Source of the DNA: Zanthoxylum bungeanum
Taxonomy: Eukaryota > Streptophyta > Magnoliopsida > Sapindales > Rutaceae
Assembly: GCA_019454045.1 (NCBI GenBank)
Contig: SKCR01031862.1
Span: 62,001 to 126,000 of the forward strand
Reading direction: 5' to 3'
Length of the DNA: 64,000 bases
Shown here: positions 47,295 through 60,004 of the stretch, one piece after another
Layout: every line of letters starts with the position of its first letter
Numbering within the stretch: the first letter of the stretch is position 1
Notes under the pieces: model-generated
Seen by the model: the letters and a program-made list of their open reading frames with translations, nothing else
What the model was told of the DNA's origin: nothing
Databases searched by the model: none
Position numbers and translations under genes: made by a program

Positions 47295-47308
47295 TGGCTC
47301 TCATACCA
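47295..47308 (-). promoter_or_regulatory. M1 primer-binding site
   Basis: The minus strand reads TGGTATGAGAGCCA starting one base after LTR end CCCAACA. It is complementary to initiator Met tRNA apart from one or two positions. Confidence 0.85.
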
Positions 47309-47309
47309 T

Positions 47310-48712
47310 TGTTGGGTTCTCCTAGAACATGCCAATGATCTATTAAGCATAAACAAGTGTGGATAATCGAAGTAAGATTGCGGAAAAATACTTACAACGA
47401 TCGGTTATGGCGGATGTGGAGATAACAAAAATTTTCCAACCTTTGTGTAGTGCTCCAAGCCATCTTTTGTTTGTATGTTGAGCTCCAAGCTTGATCTTAG
47501 AATTCCAAACACAAGGGGATAGTTTCCCTATCACCTTTGTAGACCCTTTTGTGTGCTAGCAATGGAAGAAATTGCAACAAAATCTTCCCTAATTCAAGAA
47601 GCAACTCTCGGCAATTGAAGATGAGAGGAGAGGGAAGTGGTTTTTCGGTAATGAGAGGAAGAAAAGAATAATGTGTGACTTGTTACTTTTATTTTCCAAA
47701 ATCATTTCCATATACCAAATCTTCCAAAGTTGGTAAATGTCACTCACTTCAATTAAAATAAAGGTAATGTGTTTTTACAAGATAACATCAAAGTCTTCAC
47801 TAACTTCCATCACCATAAATGTAAGTGTTTGACTAGTGATGTGACTTGATATGGGCCCCATTTTAAATTCAAAATCCAAATGGGCCCGTAAAATACATTT
47901 CAGGCTCGGAATCGTTAATTTCGAATTAACGAATTTTTCGTTGTGACTTAATTAAATCAAAATTAATTAAATAATAATGCCTCATAAAATTATTATGAAA
48001 GTCGCTCGCTAATTAATTCTAAATTAATTCGTTCGCCCGAATTAAAATCCAATTTTAATTCTGTTTTGAAATCTAATTTCATTTAATATATCGAATACAT
48101 TATTTAATCGATTAATTCCAAATTAATCATTCTCTCTATACTATTTGAATTTTATCCCAGATAAATTCTTTCTGTAATTAATCCTAGATTAATTTTCTCT
48201 CTCTCAAAATTAATCCCAGATTAATTCTGTTCGAGTCAAACATCATCGGTGAATCTTCGGGAAGCGACCCATGAGATCCCTGGATATATTGGCAGTAAAT
48301 CCGATCATCGGACTATCCGAACACGTGCGTACCTCGTACCACATTCTTACCGATTTACAAGAAAGTGACGTGCCTTCCCAATTCTCCAGAAATATTCTTT
48401 TAAGGAATATATAATCTTTGTCAAGCGTAGTATACGTAGTATTACGTATTGCGATCTAGTATCGGATGTCACATGCAAGGCCTGGGGCTGGAATAGTGTC
48501 TGTCCCGTACGAAGTATATATCGGATTACTAACAACTAGTCTCTTTAATCAGATAATCATGACCTTGTCATATTGTCCCGATAATTGCAACATATTAGAG
48601 TATTACTTCTGTATCTCTGCTTGATCATCATCTTCATATGACTGAAGTGATACTTCCATCTTGACATCACACCCCATACATTACGATTCTCAATAAACCC
48701 ATAAGAGGCGTA
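47310..48712 (-). repeat. M1 right LTR (5' LTR), interrupted
   Basis: It starts TGTTGGGTTCTCC and parallels the left LTR up to 'aagaggcgta' (48712). The homologous left LTR continues with CACAGAACCTG, which is absent here. GCGTA (48708-48712) is the expected TSD of the M2 insertion. Confidence 0.85.
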
Positions 48713-49750
48713 TGTTGGAGTTTCTAGGTGTGCCAAGATCAATATTAAGCAAGAAATAAGTGTGAATACAACAAAGTGAGTTGCAGAATACTTACTTTGA
48801 TCAGATGTGAGAAGCTTTGAACAACAAAAATTTTCTGCTCTAAGCTTTGTGTATTCGGCCAAGCTTCCATTTTTTTCTCCTTGAGTTCTTCAAGCTCCAA
48901 GCTTCTTGTGAGGATTCCATGCTCATGGGAAAGGTTTCCCTATCACCTTTGTATGCCCTCTTTAGTGTGCTAGCACATAGGAAATTTTACCACAAAATCT
49001 CCTATTGGTTCCTTCAATGTCTCCGCCAAGCCAAGAATTAGAGAATAAAATTGGCCCTTGGCCGAATTGGGAGAGAAGGAGAAAAAGGCCTCTTGGCCAA
49101 ATTTGAGAGGGAGAGAGTAATGAGATTTGTGTTGTGTGTTTGTATATCTAATACCAAAAAATAAAAAGTCAAATACCATTAAATAATTAAATGGTAAATG
49201 TCTTTCAACCATCAACATTTATTACTATTCACATCACTCAAGAATAGTGACTGGTTGTCAATCACTCAAAGTGACAAGACATCCATCACTTGAATGGCTA
49301 GTGATTTGACGCTTGATGTGACTTGTGGGCCCCACTCGATTCGATCCAGGCTCGGGTTTGCTAATTCCGAATTAACGAATTTTCTGTTGCGACGTAATTA
49401 AATCAAATTTAATTAAATAATTATGCCTAGTAAAATTACTATTCACGTCGCTAACGAATTAATTCTAAATTAACTCGTTTGCCCGAATTAAAATTCGATT
49501 TTAATTCCGCGTCGAAATCTAATTTTGTTTAATATATTGAATATATTATTTTATCAATTAATTCCAAATTAATCGTTCTCTCTCTTTAAATAATATTTTA
49601 TCCCAGATAAAATATCTCCGTAGTTAATCCCAGATTAATTTTTCTCTCTCATCTAATTAATACCAGATTAATAAAGTGTGAGTCATACGTCATCGGTGAA
49701 TCTTCGTGAAACGACCCATGAGATCCCCAGATATGTTGGCAGTAAATCCG
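48713..49750 (-). repeat. M2 LTR fragment, interrupted by M3
   Basis: It starts TGTTGGAGTTTCTAGG and is related to but distinct from the M1 LTR. It contains AATTAATCCCAGATTAATT-type palindromes and runs to 'gcagtaaatccg' (49750), where another LTR of the same superfamily starts. In intact relatives that phrase continues with 'gtcatcgga'. ATCCG (49746-49750) is the expected M3 TSD. Whether M2 is a full element or a solo LTR cannot be seen. Confidence 0.75.
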
Positions 49751-51684
49751 TGTTAGTGTTCGTAGAACATACAAAGGATCTAATAAGGAAGAAAATGTGT
49801 TCATAAATTCATTATAAGTTGTGGAATTACTTACATTGAATGGATTTGAACTTTTAAAATTTTGAGAAGAATATCTCCAAGATCCTTCCTTTGTTGATTC
49901 CAAGCTTTGAGTTGGTTTCCCTTTCACCTTAGTTGATTTCTTGAAGTGCTAGCTTTGTTGATTTTGCCACAAAATCAAAGAGAATGAGAGAGGCATTCAC
50001 GCCCATTTGATGCCTTAGGGTTTTTGTTTTGTGTCAAGTGTTGTGTTCGAAGTGAGAGAGTTAGGTTTGGTAAAGGGTTTTACTCTTTTCACCCAAATTT
50101 GGTAGTTGGTTCTTGGTTTTCCAAAAACCAAAACCATGTAGTTGAAAAGCAAGTGGTATTGGCTTAATTGCCAACCATTTTCTCAACTACCACTTCACAC
50201 ATGTGAAGTGGGCCCCACATTTGAATTCAAAATTCAAATGTCTTTACGAATATTTACCGCCGCTCAGATCCGTTTAATCCGATTAAATGAACTTTCGTCA
50301 CTAAATAATTAAATCTAATTTAATTAAATAACGATGCCTCGCAAATATATTACGAACGTCGTTTACGAATTAATTCTAAATTAATTCGTTCGTTCGTATT
50401 AAAGTCCGACTTTAATTTCGTAATGAAATCCAATTCATATTAATATATCTGATATATTAATTTTAGCCCATACGAATAAATTAAATAGAAAAATCAAATT
50501 TAACTATTAAATTTATTTTACCAATTAATTCCAAATTAATCGCGTTCTCTCTCTTCCGAACATATTTAATCCCAGATTAAATAAAGTCTCAATTAATCCC
50601 AGATTAATTTTTCTCTCTTTTAATTAATCGCAGATTAATTCTTGTTTAAGTCAACTGTCATCGGTGAATCTTTGGGAAGCGATCCAAGAGATCCCTGGAT
50701 ATGTTGGCAGTAAATACGGTCATCGAATTATCCGAATACGTGCGTACCTAGTACCACGTGTATACCAATTTACAAGACATGGTTAGCTTCTAGCAAAGTA
50801 CCGTGCCTACCCAATTCTCCAAAAATATTCTTACTGGAATATATAATTTATGTCAGGCGTAACATATCAAGTATTGCGTATAGAGATCCAGTATCAAGTG
50901 TCACGTGCTAGGCCTGAGGCTGGAATTGTGTCTGCCCCGTACGAAGCACATGTCGGATGTTTGGTAACTAGTCTCTATAATCGGACAAACATGACTCAGT
51001 CATATTATCCCGATGACTGCAGTACTTAAGAGTACTAGTTCCGTATCCTACGTGACATCATCTCCATTATGATTGGAGTGATACTTCCGTCTTGACATCA
51101 CACCCAATACACTACGATTCTCAATATACCCAGCAGAGGCGTACACATAACCGATTAAAGCCCTGGACGACCAAAACCAAAGCATATTGATTGTCGCAAG
51201 TATTAGCGATGCAAGTCTCAGGTTAAGACCAAATACACCTACCCTGATTTCGGACTTCCATAGACACGTAGTCATACTATCAATGGAATTCCGAGAGGTC
51301 TGTCCAGAGCGAAGCTGTTTCCGTACCATCGGTAAACACAACCTTTATTACACTTGCATGAGTATCCAATACCCAAATATATGAGAACTATGATGTTACG
51401 CTTCCATAACACGCACAAGTGTAATACTAGTCTATTGTGTATTATCGATGTCCAGTCTCGATAATACTATGACTACGGATATTTAATGATTAATCCTTCG
51501 AGGACTGATACTGTCTCATATCATCTCAATCCAGGAACTAATCATAAGGACCTCCTATCATTTATACATCTAGGTGATCTAATCACAAATGATAAGAGTG
51601 CAATCTCCTTGTCACATAGTCAATTTGTACAATAACACCATGATTTGTACAAATAGTGACGGTATGGGTCATAATTATCCAACA
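49751..51684 (-). repeat. M3 left LTR (3' LTR)
   Basis: TGTTAGTGTTCGTAGAAC to TTATCCAACA, 1934 bp, closely related in layout to the P LTR read in reverse. It is followed by ATCCCCCACTTGGCC, the reverse of a polypurine tract. Confidence 0.88.
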
Positions 51685-54199
51685 ATCCCCCACTTGGCCT
51701 ATATCCAGTCACTTGAGTGTCTTACACCCGCACTATGTACGGTTCGCTCAACTGTTGAGGAAAGGTTTTCATCAGCGGATTTGCATGATTATCGTCTGAT
51801 GCGATTTATACGATCATCATATCGCCACGATGTATGATCCGAACGAATCAGATGAATAGTCGAAGTATATATCTGGATCGTTGATGAGACCATTAATTCT
51901 TTAGCTTGTGCTGACGCCTAGCTCTGCTGCTAACAGAACTATATCTAATCTAATTAGATTTATTATCGACCCAAATGGCTTCTATTGCTGCCTCAGCTGT
52001 AGCGATAACCCGCGTTTGTTGTTTATTCGGTAACATTATCTTGCTTGGAAGATTTCCAGCTCACTGTTCCGTTATTCAAACTGTATAGTACCGTTGTTTA
52101 TATCGGTTTAGGAAACTTGCAGTAGTGATCCCAGTCACTTCAAGTTCTCCTTCTCCATAGTTTAAGACAGCATTCTTAGTTCTCTAAGATAGTAACGGAT
52201 GTTCTTAACATCAATCTAGTGACTATCACTTGGATTGTCCTGTTTGTGAATCCATATGCTCAAAGCGTATTAGACATCATGTCACGTACATTTTTCAATG
52301 TACGAGTTCTCGGAGAGTGTCAATAACCTTTAGATCTAACCCAGTAGATCTTCATTCCTAGAATAAAAGTTGTTTCTACAAAGATTTCTACAGAGAATCT
52401 TTTATGAAAGCCAAGCTTTCACCGATTGTAATATGTGGGAATATCATTTCCAAGAAATGACATATCATCATTATTAGGACATTCAGTGTTAGTGGGCTCC
52501 CACTAACCCTCTTATATACACAAGAATTATATTTTTTTTGAATCAAATCATATACCATTATGATTATATCAAAACATCAGTTCCAAAAACTAAATGCTTG
52601 CTTCAATCCCTCTATGGATCGAATAACCTGCAAACCTTGTTTGCTAGTTTTGGTGCGACAAAACCGTCAGGATGTACAACATCCTCCAAAAGGTTTCCTT
52701 TTTCAAGAAAGTGATTTTCCCGTTCAGCTGTCATATTTCATAAATGAAACATGCAGCATTAGTAAGCATTATCCAAATGGATTTAACGTGGCAACAGGTG
52801 AAAGATTTCATTGTAATCAATACAATGTTGATAACGATATCTTTCCGCTATAAGCCTAGCTTAGTAAGTTGGTATGCTGCCATCCACGTATGTCTTCCTT
52901 GAAGACTTATATAGTACCAATAGGCACAATGCTTTGCGGTACAACAACTAGTGTCTGAACATAGTTGATATACATGGAATCCATCTTGAACTCATGGCAC
53001 TTTGCCATAATAGGGAGTCGATACCTTGTATCACTTCCTCATACGTAGTCAGTTCGTATTCCTCAATAAGATTGACATCTTTATGAGGTGAGATCAGAAA
53101 CCCATACCCAGGTTATTTTCTGACTCTCTCTGACTTACGCGGTTCTTGTGTATTCGAAGATTACTGGTACAGTTTCATCCTTGATGAACTATTTGTGTTC
53201 CATTAAGGACTTGGTGCCTTGAACAGTATAACTCATATTTTCATCGAGTTTTACTATCCTCCCACTTACCACTGCATATCGATATTCCTCTTAGGAAAAT
53301 CGCATGGTGAGCAACAATTATATTATTCTCAAGTGAGTTATATAAGTACTATACTTTGGTTTCCCTATGATAACCTACAATTGGCACTTATCCAATTTGG
53401 GTTCTTGTTTGGTATCATCCAAACATATGCTTAGCATTCCCAAATCAACATGAATGAGAAAATCTGATTTCTTTCTTGTTCATATCTAATATGATTTCTG
53501 TCTAACAGATTTTCATGGAACCTTATTCAAAATAAGTATTTCACTGTTAATGCTTCCCCTTTGAAGGAAATGGTAGCTCAGAGCAACTCATGATTAACCT
53601 TATCATGTCCAATTAAATTTGGTTTCTCCATTCGAAAATACCGTCAAACTGACGTGTTCCGGGAGGAGTCCTCATTGAAAGAATACTATACTCTTTCAAG
53701 TATTGAGAAACTTATTCCTTAAGTATTTTCTTCATGGTCTGACCGTGATGGTATAAATACTTTAGCCGATCTGTTTGTCTATTTCGTGTCGAAACTCTAA
53801 AAGTTTTTTATTCGTGTTTCATAAGAAACACATAACCATAACGCAATGCCACATCCGTAAAGGTCACGAAATGTTCATATCCACATCTAGCCTAGCTAGA
53901 CATGGGCCCACTTACGTCACTATGAACGAGGGCTAACAGATCGATGTCATTTACCCTTTTACCAAGTAAAAGGTATTTCAGGTACTTTACCTAATAAACT
54001 AGATTTGTAGACATCATTTGAATGGAATCAAATTCGTCCTAGTATCCACTCGTCAAAAGTGTGGATATACGAGTCTTGTTTAATGTGTCCCAGACAACAC
54101 TGCCACAAATAATTCTTATCTGATCAAATCAGTTTAAGCTATTTGTTCGTCATATTATATGTTTGAGATTTATTTATATTCAAAATATAAATACTGTTA
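51685..54199 (-). pseudogene. M3 pol remnant, left part (heavily decayed)
   Basis: On the minus strand it is collinear with M1 RNase H, RT and integrase sequence but contains frequent stops and indels. No clean frame longer than about 100 residues matches pol. Recognisable landmarks include the 'acgaatcagatg' RNase H segment near 51843 and the 'agactagac' integrase segment near 53905. It ends at 54199, inside the stretch between integrase and protease, where P inserted. M3 resumes at 63462. Confidence 0.82.
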
Positions 54200-55501
54200 T
54201 GTTAGATAATTCTGACTCATACCGTCACTGTTTGTAAAAGACATTGTGTTTTTGTACAAAATTAACTATGTAGTAATGAAATTGCCTTTTACCGTTTCGT
54301 AATTTATTTACTTTGATATATAAATGGTAAAAGTCCATATGATTAGTTCCGGATTGAGATGATATGAGACAGTATCAATCCATAAAGGTTTAATCATTAA
54401 ATATCCCTAGTCGAAGTATTATCGAGACTGGACATCGATAATGCGGAATAGCCTAGTATTGCACTTGTGCGAGTTGTGAGAGCATAACAGCATAGTTCTC
54501 ATATGTTTAAGTATAGGATACTTATGCAAGTGCGATATGAGGTTGTGTTTTACCGATGGTACGGAAAACAGCTTTGCTCTGGATAGACCCCGCGGAATCC
54601 CATTGGTAGTATGTATATGTGTCCATGGGAGTCCGTTTCAGGGTAGATATATTTGGTCTTAACCTGAGACTTGCATCGCTAGAACTTGAGACAATCGGTA
54701 AACTTTAGTTTTGGTCGTCCATGGCTTTAACAGGTTCTGTGTATGCCTCTATTGGGTTTATTGAGAATCGTAGTGTATTGGATGTGATGTCAAGACGGAA
54801 TTATCACTTCAGACATATGGAGATGATGATCACGCAGGGATTCATAACTAGTTCTCTATTGTGTTGCAACCATAGGGATAATATGACAAGGTCATGATTA
54901 TCCGATTCAAAGAGACTAGTTGCTTGATATCCGATATGTGCTTCGTACGGGGCATACACTATTCCAGCCCCAGGCCTTGCACGTGACATCTTATACTGGA
55001 TCGCAATACGCAATACTACGTATTCTACGCCTGACAAAGATTATATATTCCAGTAAGAATATTTCTGGAGAATTGGGTAGGCACGGTGCTTTGCTAGAAG
55101 CCAACCATGTCTTGTAAATCGGTAAGCATGTGGTACGAGATACTCACATTGTCGAATAGTCCGATAACCGGATTTACCGCCAACATATCCAAAGGTCTCT
55201 TGGGTCGCTTCCCAAAAATTCACCGATGACAGTTGACTCGACTAGAATTAATCTGGGATTAATTTAGAGAGAGAAAATTAATCTGGGATTAATTGAGGTT
55301 TTATTTAATCTGGGATTAAATGTGATAGGGAAACATCTTCAAGAGTTGGAATCAACACTTTAAGCTTGCAACTTGGAGTTCTCTTCTCAAATTTTTAAAA
55401 GCTCAAAATCCATTCATTGTAAGTATTCCGCAAATTATAATGATTTTAATCACATATTTTCATGCTTATTAGATCCTTGGCATGTTCTAGGAACACTAAC
55501 A
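54200..55501 (+). repeat. P 5' LTR (with internal deletion)
   Basis: TGTTAGATAATTC to CACTAACA. A TATATAAAT box is at about 54317-54325. Relative to the 3' LTR it lacks about 639 bp, with the junction at 55322-55324 inside a shared GTG. Three TTAATCTGGGATTAA-type palindromes precede the junction (about 55250-55320). Confidence 0.92.
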
Positions 55502-55502
55502 A

Positions 55503-55516
55503 TGGTATCATGAGCC
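55503..55516 (+). promoter_or_regulatory. P primer-binding site
   Basis: TGGTATCATGAGCC begins one base after LTR end CTAACA. It is an initiator Met tRNA-type PBS. Confidence 0.88.
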
Positions 55517-57647
55517 AATTTTAAGCATGAAAAATTCTAGGGTTCTTGAGCCTAAATTTTGGGACTTTTATGTTTTGAACATGATTCTTTCAAATTGATG
55601 CTTTGAGCATGCTTAGAATATGATAACTTAGAGTTATGCATGATTACTTTTGAAATATATTGATTGAATCAAAAATCCCAAAATTACTCCATTGGCCGAA
55701 TGCTCACTGTTTTGGACTGCATGTTTATTTTTTTTGTAACATGAAATGATGTGTTTAAATGCATGTTTAAATGTTGATTGTTGGTTTGATTGGATTAGAA
55801 TCAAAGTCAATAATGTTTATGTTGAATTCAAAGAGCATGTTGAGCATGAAATGATGAATTTTGGTTTCAATTTGTGTTGAGCATAAATTGTTGGATTAAG
55901 CATGATTAATTAAGTTAATTGGTATTTTGGAAATATTAAGTTTAATTAATTAATCATGGCTAATACACTTTAATTAAAATAATTATGATATGATAATTAT
56001 GTTAATAAGCCTTTAAATATAATTTAGGCTAAAAGTGTGTATTTGGGCTTAATGGGCTTGGTTTGACCAAGTTTGGTTTTGGACTTTTGGATTGGATCCA
56101 ATTGGGCCCAAAACCAATTCCATAAAGTCCAAATACATCACTTGGCCCTTTAAAGAATTTAATTGGGCCTAATGGGCCTAAATTGATTTGTTGGCAATAG
56201 GGTGATTCCTATTGGGCCTTGGCATTTTGGGTTTGATCCATTATAGCCAAAGCCCATGCCTTGAGAATCAATTAAAAGCCCATTGGACTTTAATTAAAAT
56301 GACATTGGATGTTATTGGGCCTTTGAGACCCATTAAGATTGGATTTGGAATCCAAGTCTTTAAGGCATATATATAAGTGTAAATATTTAATTTGGAATTA
56401 AATAGGAATTAGTATTGAATACAAATAAATTGGATTTAAAGTTGTAGTTCGATATAATTCAAGAATACGTACTTAAAAGTATTTATTCTTAAACGAGTTG
56501 GACTCGCGCAAATCAAATCATTGTTTGAACATTGGATGGTCATTAATCAAAGATTAATTAATTGGATTAGATTGATTGAATAACATGCTTTGTATGAATA
56601 CATAAATGTGTTGTATGAATAATGTATATCGGATGGATATTAGAAGGGCAAGGGTAATTTTGGAAATTGTAATAAATTTAGAATTTATTAAATTGGACCT
56701 GCGTGTCCAGCCTTTTATCTCCTTATTATTGTATTTCTCTTCTCACCAATTCCTCTCAATGTAAATGAGGTTTCTTTATTGTATTATGTAATTGGGTAGG
56801 AGCTGGAATAGTTCTAGCCGGGGAGAGAAAAGTGAGCGGTTTGTTCTAGGAACAATATGTTTAAATATCCATCCGCATATCGTTATTAATTTACTTTTGG
56901 GCCATAATAAATTGGTTGCCAATTTACCCGAAAAACCCTCAAAACATATTAAGCTTTTTTCCTTCCGTTGAATGATTCTTGCTCAAGATCCAAAGTTGGC
57001 ATTGGTTTGTTGGCCAAAGTCAAGAACTTTTTCAATTGCGAATGTGTTTGAATCATGAAAGTTTTGTTCTATATCGGTGTCTTGTCCAAGTCGTGATTTT
57101 TTGGCCAAAGTCAAGATCACTTCTTGTCCATCGACATTGATTACGAAGCTTTCCATGTCAATGGGTCCCGCTTAACTGGAATCATTAAGCTTGTTGTGCC
57201 AAAGCCAAGGCTTAGTTGATTCAGAGGAAAAAAGGTTAGGAAAATATATTGGATATATTGGCATATATATTGTATATATGTTTCGGACTTTGATGTCCAC
57301 CTACCGGATCTAGGAATTGGATGAGATCCAATTGACCTTTGAGATCTACATAGTTAAATATCATACAGCTTGTTGCCTAAGTCAAAGTTGTGTGTTATTT
57401 AACGGGATCCTAGCCCACTAGGAAACTGAGTTTCCCGAGTGCTCGGCAGAGGGTTAAAGGCTCGCCGAAAAATAGTGGGAGGCTAGTATTGAATTTACAA
57501 TTTCATTCAGATACTTAGCTTTACGCGTTTTCAAAATATTTCGTCAAAATTATTTTATTAGTTGGACTAATACAATGTTATTTTTCTTGTAACAGTTAGA
57601 CTGTACCCAAAAATCGTTGACTAGATAGTTGGACTATCGTAGTCAAG
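55517..57647 (+). other. P long leader (5' untranslated region)
   Basis: It has no coding frame. TGGGCC/GGCCCA motifs cluster at about 56035-56330, several as paired ATTGGGCC(C/T)AAT/TGGGCC. 'ggccaaagtcaaga' is repeated near 57012 and 57100. It is homologous to the M1 leader. Confidence 0.78.
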
Positions 57648-58499
57648 ATGATTAGAAAGGGAAATGTCCGAGACATTATCATGGGCGAAAATGTCTTTAA
57701 GGGCACGAACTTTGCCGATTGGGAAATGAATCTAAGGATAGTACTTGGAGCCGAGAGGCTGCTGTACACTATAAAGAGACCTCTTGGGCCTAAGCCCAAA
57801 CCTGATGAGCTGCTTGAGCTGGAGCTTTGGAAGACTCACAGCGATGATTGCGATACTGCTCAGTCAATTATGCTTGCTGCTATGACTCAGCATTTCCGTC
57901 GACAGAACAATGACTTGGATCCTTATAACATGTTGGCGAGGTTACAAGATCTTCACCGATCTAACCGAAGATCGCAGAGATATGAGTTAGTAAAGAAGCT
58001 CTTCCGTTCACGTATGTCAGAAGGCACGTCTATTGAGTCCCATGTGGAACAGATGATTGCTGACAAAGATGAGCTGGCTGAAATGGGGATAGTCTTTGAG
58101 GTTGAGATTACCATAGATATGATCTTGCAATCTCTCCCCGAAATTTGGAGACAGTTCATCATAAACTATAATTTGATGAACACTGATGATACTCTTGGAG
58201 ACTTGTTGTCAATTCTCAAGAAAGTCGAGAATGAGCTGCTTAAGGGCAATAAGCCCGAAGCGCACTTTGCTTCAACATCTCAGACACCGAGGGCTGGGCC
58301 CAATGCGACTGGAGGTGTGAAGAAGAAGAAGCATAATAAAAAGGGCAAGGCCAAATCGTCAAAGGCTTCTGGGAAGCCTAATGACAAATCTCAGGATGTT
58401 TGCCTCCAGTGCGGCAAGCGGGGTCACTAGAAGCGTGACTGCCGTGAGTACAAGGCGCTCCAGAAGGAGATTAAAGCGGGCAAGGCACCGGCTTCAGAT
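57648..58499 (+). pseudogene. P gag with stop in the zinc knuckle
   Basis: ATG 57648 begins M-I-R-K-G-N-V and opens a 260-residue frame with Gag features: a 'W-E-M-N-L-R' region, a UBN2-type core ('S-R-M-S-E-G-T-S' and 'L-Q-S-L-P'), and a Lys-rich basic tract. It runs into the CCHC knuckle C-L-Q-C-G-K-R-G-H and then TAG (58428-58430) at the codon that is Trp (TGG) in M1. The frame continues cleanly after the stop to the protease, so a single G-to-A change explains it. Gag would package the element RNA. Here it would end inside the nucleocapsid domain, losing the last Cys. Confidence 0.9.
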
Positions 58500-59411
58500 A
58501 TGTTTGTTATTGAAATAAACATGACTACTTCTAGTTTTAAAAATTGGATTTTTGATTCTGGTTGTGGTACTCACATATATACTGATATGCAGGATCTGCG
58601 GATTAGCAGGAGACTAACCTCAGGGGAGATTGATCTACGCGTTGGAAATGGGGCACCAGTCGCCATTTTGGCCGTTGGCACTTTTGTTTTAGAACTGCCC
58701 TTAGGGCATGTACTTGAACTTACAGACTGTTATTATGTACCTAGTTTGACTAGGAATATTATTTCTGTATCTATGTTAACCCAATGTGGGTATACTTTTA
58801 TATTCAGGAACACTGGGTGTTTTGCTTATAAAAATGATGTAGAAATTTGCACTGTTGTTGCAAATAATGGTATTTATATTTTGAATATAAATCAATTTCA
58901 AACATATAATATAACAAACAAAAGACTCAAAACGAGTAACAAAGATGAAACTTATATGTGGCACTGTCGTCTGGGACACATAAACAAGACTCGCATATCC
59001 ACACTTTCGAAGAGTGGGTACTTGGACGGATTTGATCGAAATTCATATGACGTCTGCGAATCTTGCTTATTAGGCAAAATGCCTAAATCACCTTTTAAAG
59101 GTAAGGGTGAACGCGCCACCGAACTGTTAGCCCTCGTTCATAGTGACGTATGTGGGCCCATGTCTAGCCAGGCTAGAGGTGGATATGAATACTTCGTAAC
59201 CTTTACGGATGATGCATCACGTTATGGTTATGTGTATCTTATTAGACACAAGTCAGAAACTTTTGAGAAATTCAAAGAGTTTCGACACAAAGTTGAAAAA
59301 CAGACAGGGAAGAGTATAAAGACATTACGGTCGGACCGTGGTGGCGAATACTTGAGTAATGAGTTTCTAGATTACTTGAAAGAATATGGTATTCTTTCAC
59401 AGTGTGACTGA
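58500..59411 (+). pseudogene. P protease-integrase, truncated before the catalytic Glu
   Basis: The frame is the same as gag. Protease 'F-D-S-G-C-G-T-H' is at about 58552-58575. GAG-pre-integrase 'W-H-C-R-L-G-H' with a downstream C-x2-C gives the HHCC zinc site (about 58958-59075). The integrase core carries the first Asp in 'H-S-D-V-C-G', a second in 'F-T-D-D-A-S' and 'L-R-S-D-R-G-G-E-Y'. The frame stops at 59411 after 'G-I-L-S-Q'. Compared with M1, about 90 bp are deleted here, including the S-E-R-R-N segment with the catalytic Glu. Confidence 0.92.
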
Positions 59412-60004
59412 GCTACCTAATCCTTATGGGGATATGCATTAAACAGTGTAATTCTTATTTTGAATAAGGTTCCGTCAAAGTCTGTACAACAGACTCCGTA
59501 TGAGATATGGACAGGAAAGAAACCGGGTTTCTCATTCCTGAAGATTTGGGGATACTGGCCATACGTCAAAAGTTTGGAATGTACCAAACTTGAACCCAAA
59601 TCGGATAAATACCTATTCGTAGGATATCCTAGGGAAACCAAAGGATATTACTTCTATCACCCACGAGAGAACAAAGTATTTGTTGCTCTACATGTGGTTT
59701 TCCTTGAGAAGGAATTCCTAAATGGAGTGGTTAGTGAGAGGAAAGTAGAACTCGATGAAAATCGGAGTGATATTAGTCATGGCATAGAATCCTCAACGGA
59801 ACAAGAACAGTCCATCCGCATGAGACTGTACCATAATCTTCAATTAAATAAGGACCGCGTAAGTCGGAGAGAATCAGGAAACAACCTGAGAGGTATGGGT
59901 TTCTGATCTCACCTCATGTAGATATTAATCTCATTGAGGATAACGAACCAGCTACGTATGAGGAAGCGATACAAGATATCGATTCCGCTTTATGGCAAGA
60001 AGCC
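59412..60004 (+). pseudogene. P integrase C-terminus and connection
   Basis: Beyond the deletion the coding sequence resumes ('N-K-V-P-S-K-S-V', frame 59460-59906) with 'P-Y-E-I-W-T-G-K-K-P' and 'L-F-V-G-Y-P'. It loses frame near 59900, before the RT frame. Confidence 0.85.

Larger units (their letters stand above)
39388..48712 (-). mobile_element. Copia element M1 (Angela/BARE-like), minus strand, right LTR interrupted
   Basis: Left LTR 39388-41339, internal region 41340-47309 read on the minus strand, PBS at 47295-47308, and right LTR from 47310. The right LTR stops at 48712, where the LTR of M2 begins. Compared with the left LTR, about 550 bp are missing and should resume beyond the window. 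LTRs near 1.95 kb, a 2.2-kb leader and a total near 9.8 kb fit the Angela/BARE size class. The lineage call is inferred. TCGAA at 39383-39387 is the expected left TSD. Confidence 0.88.
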
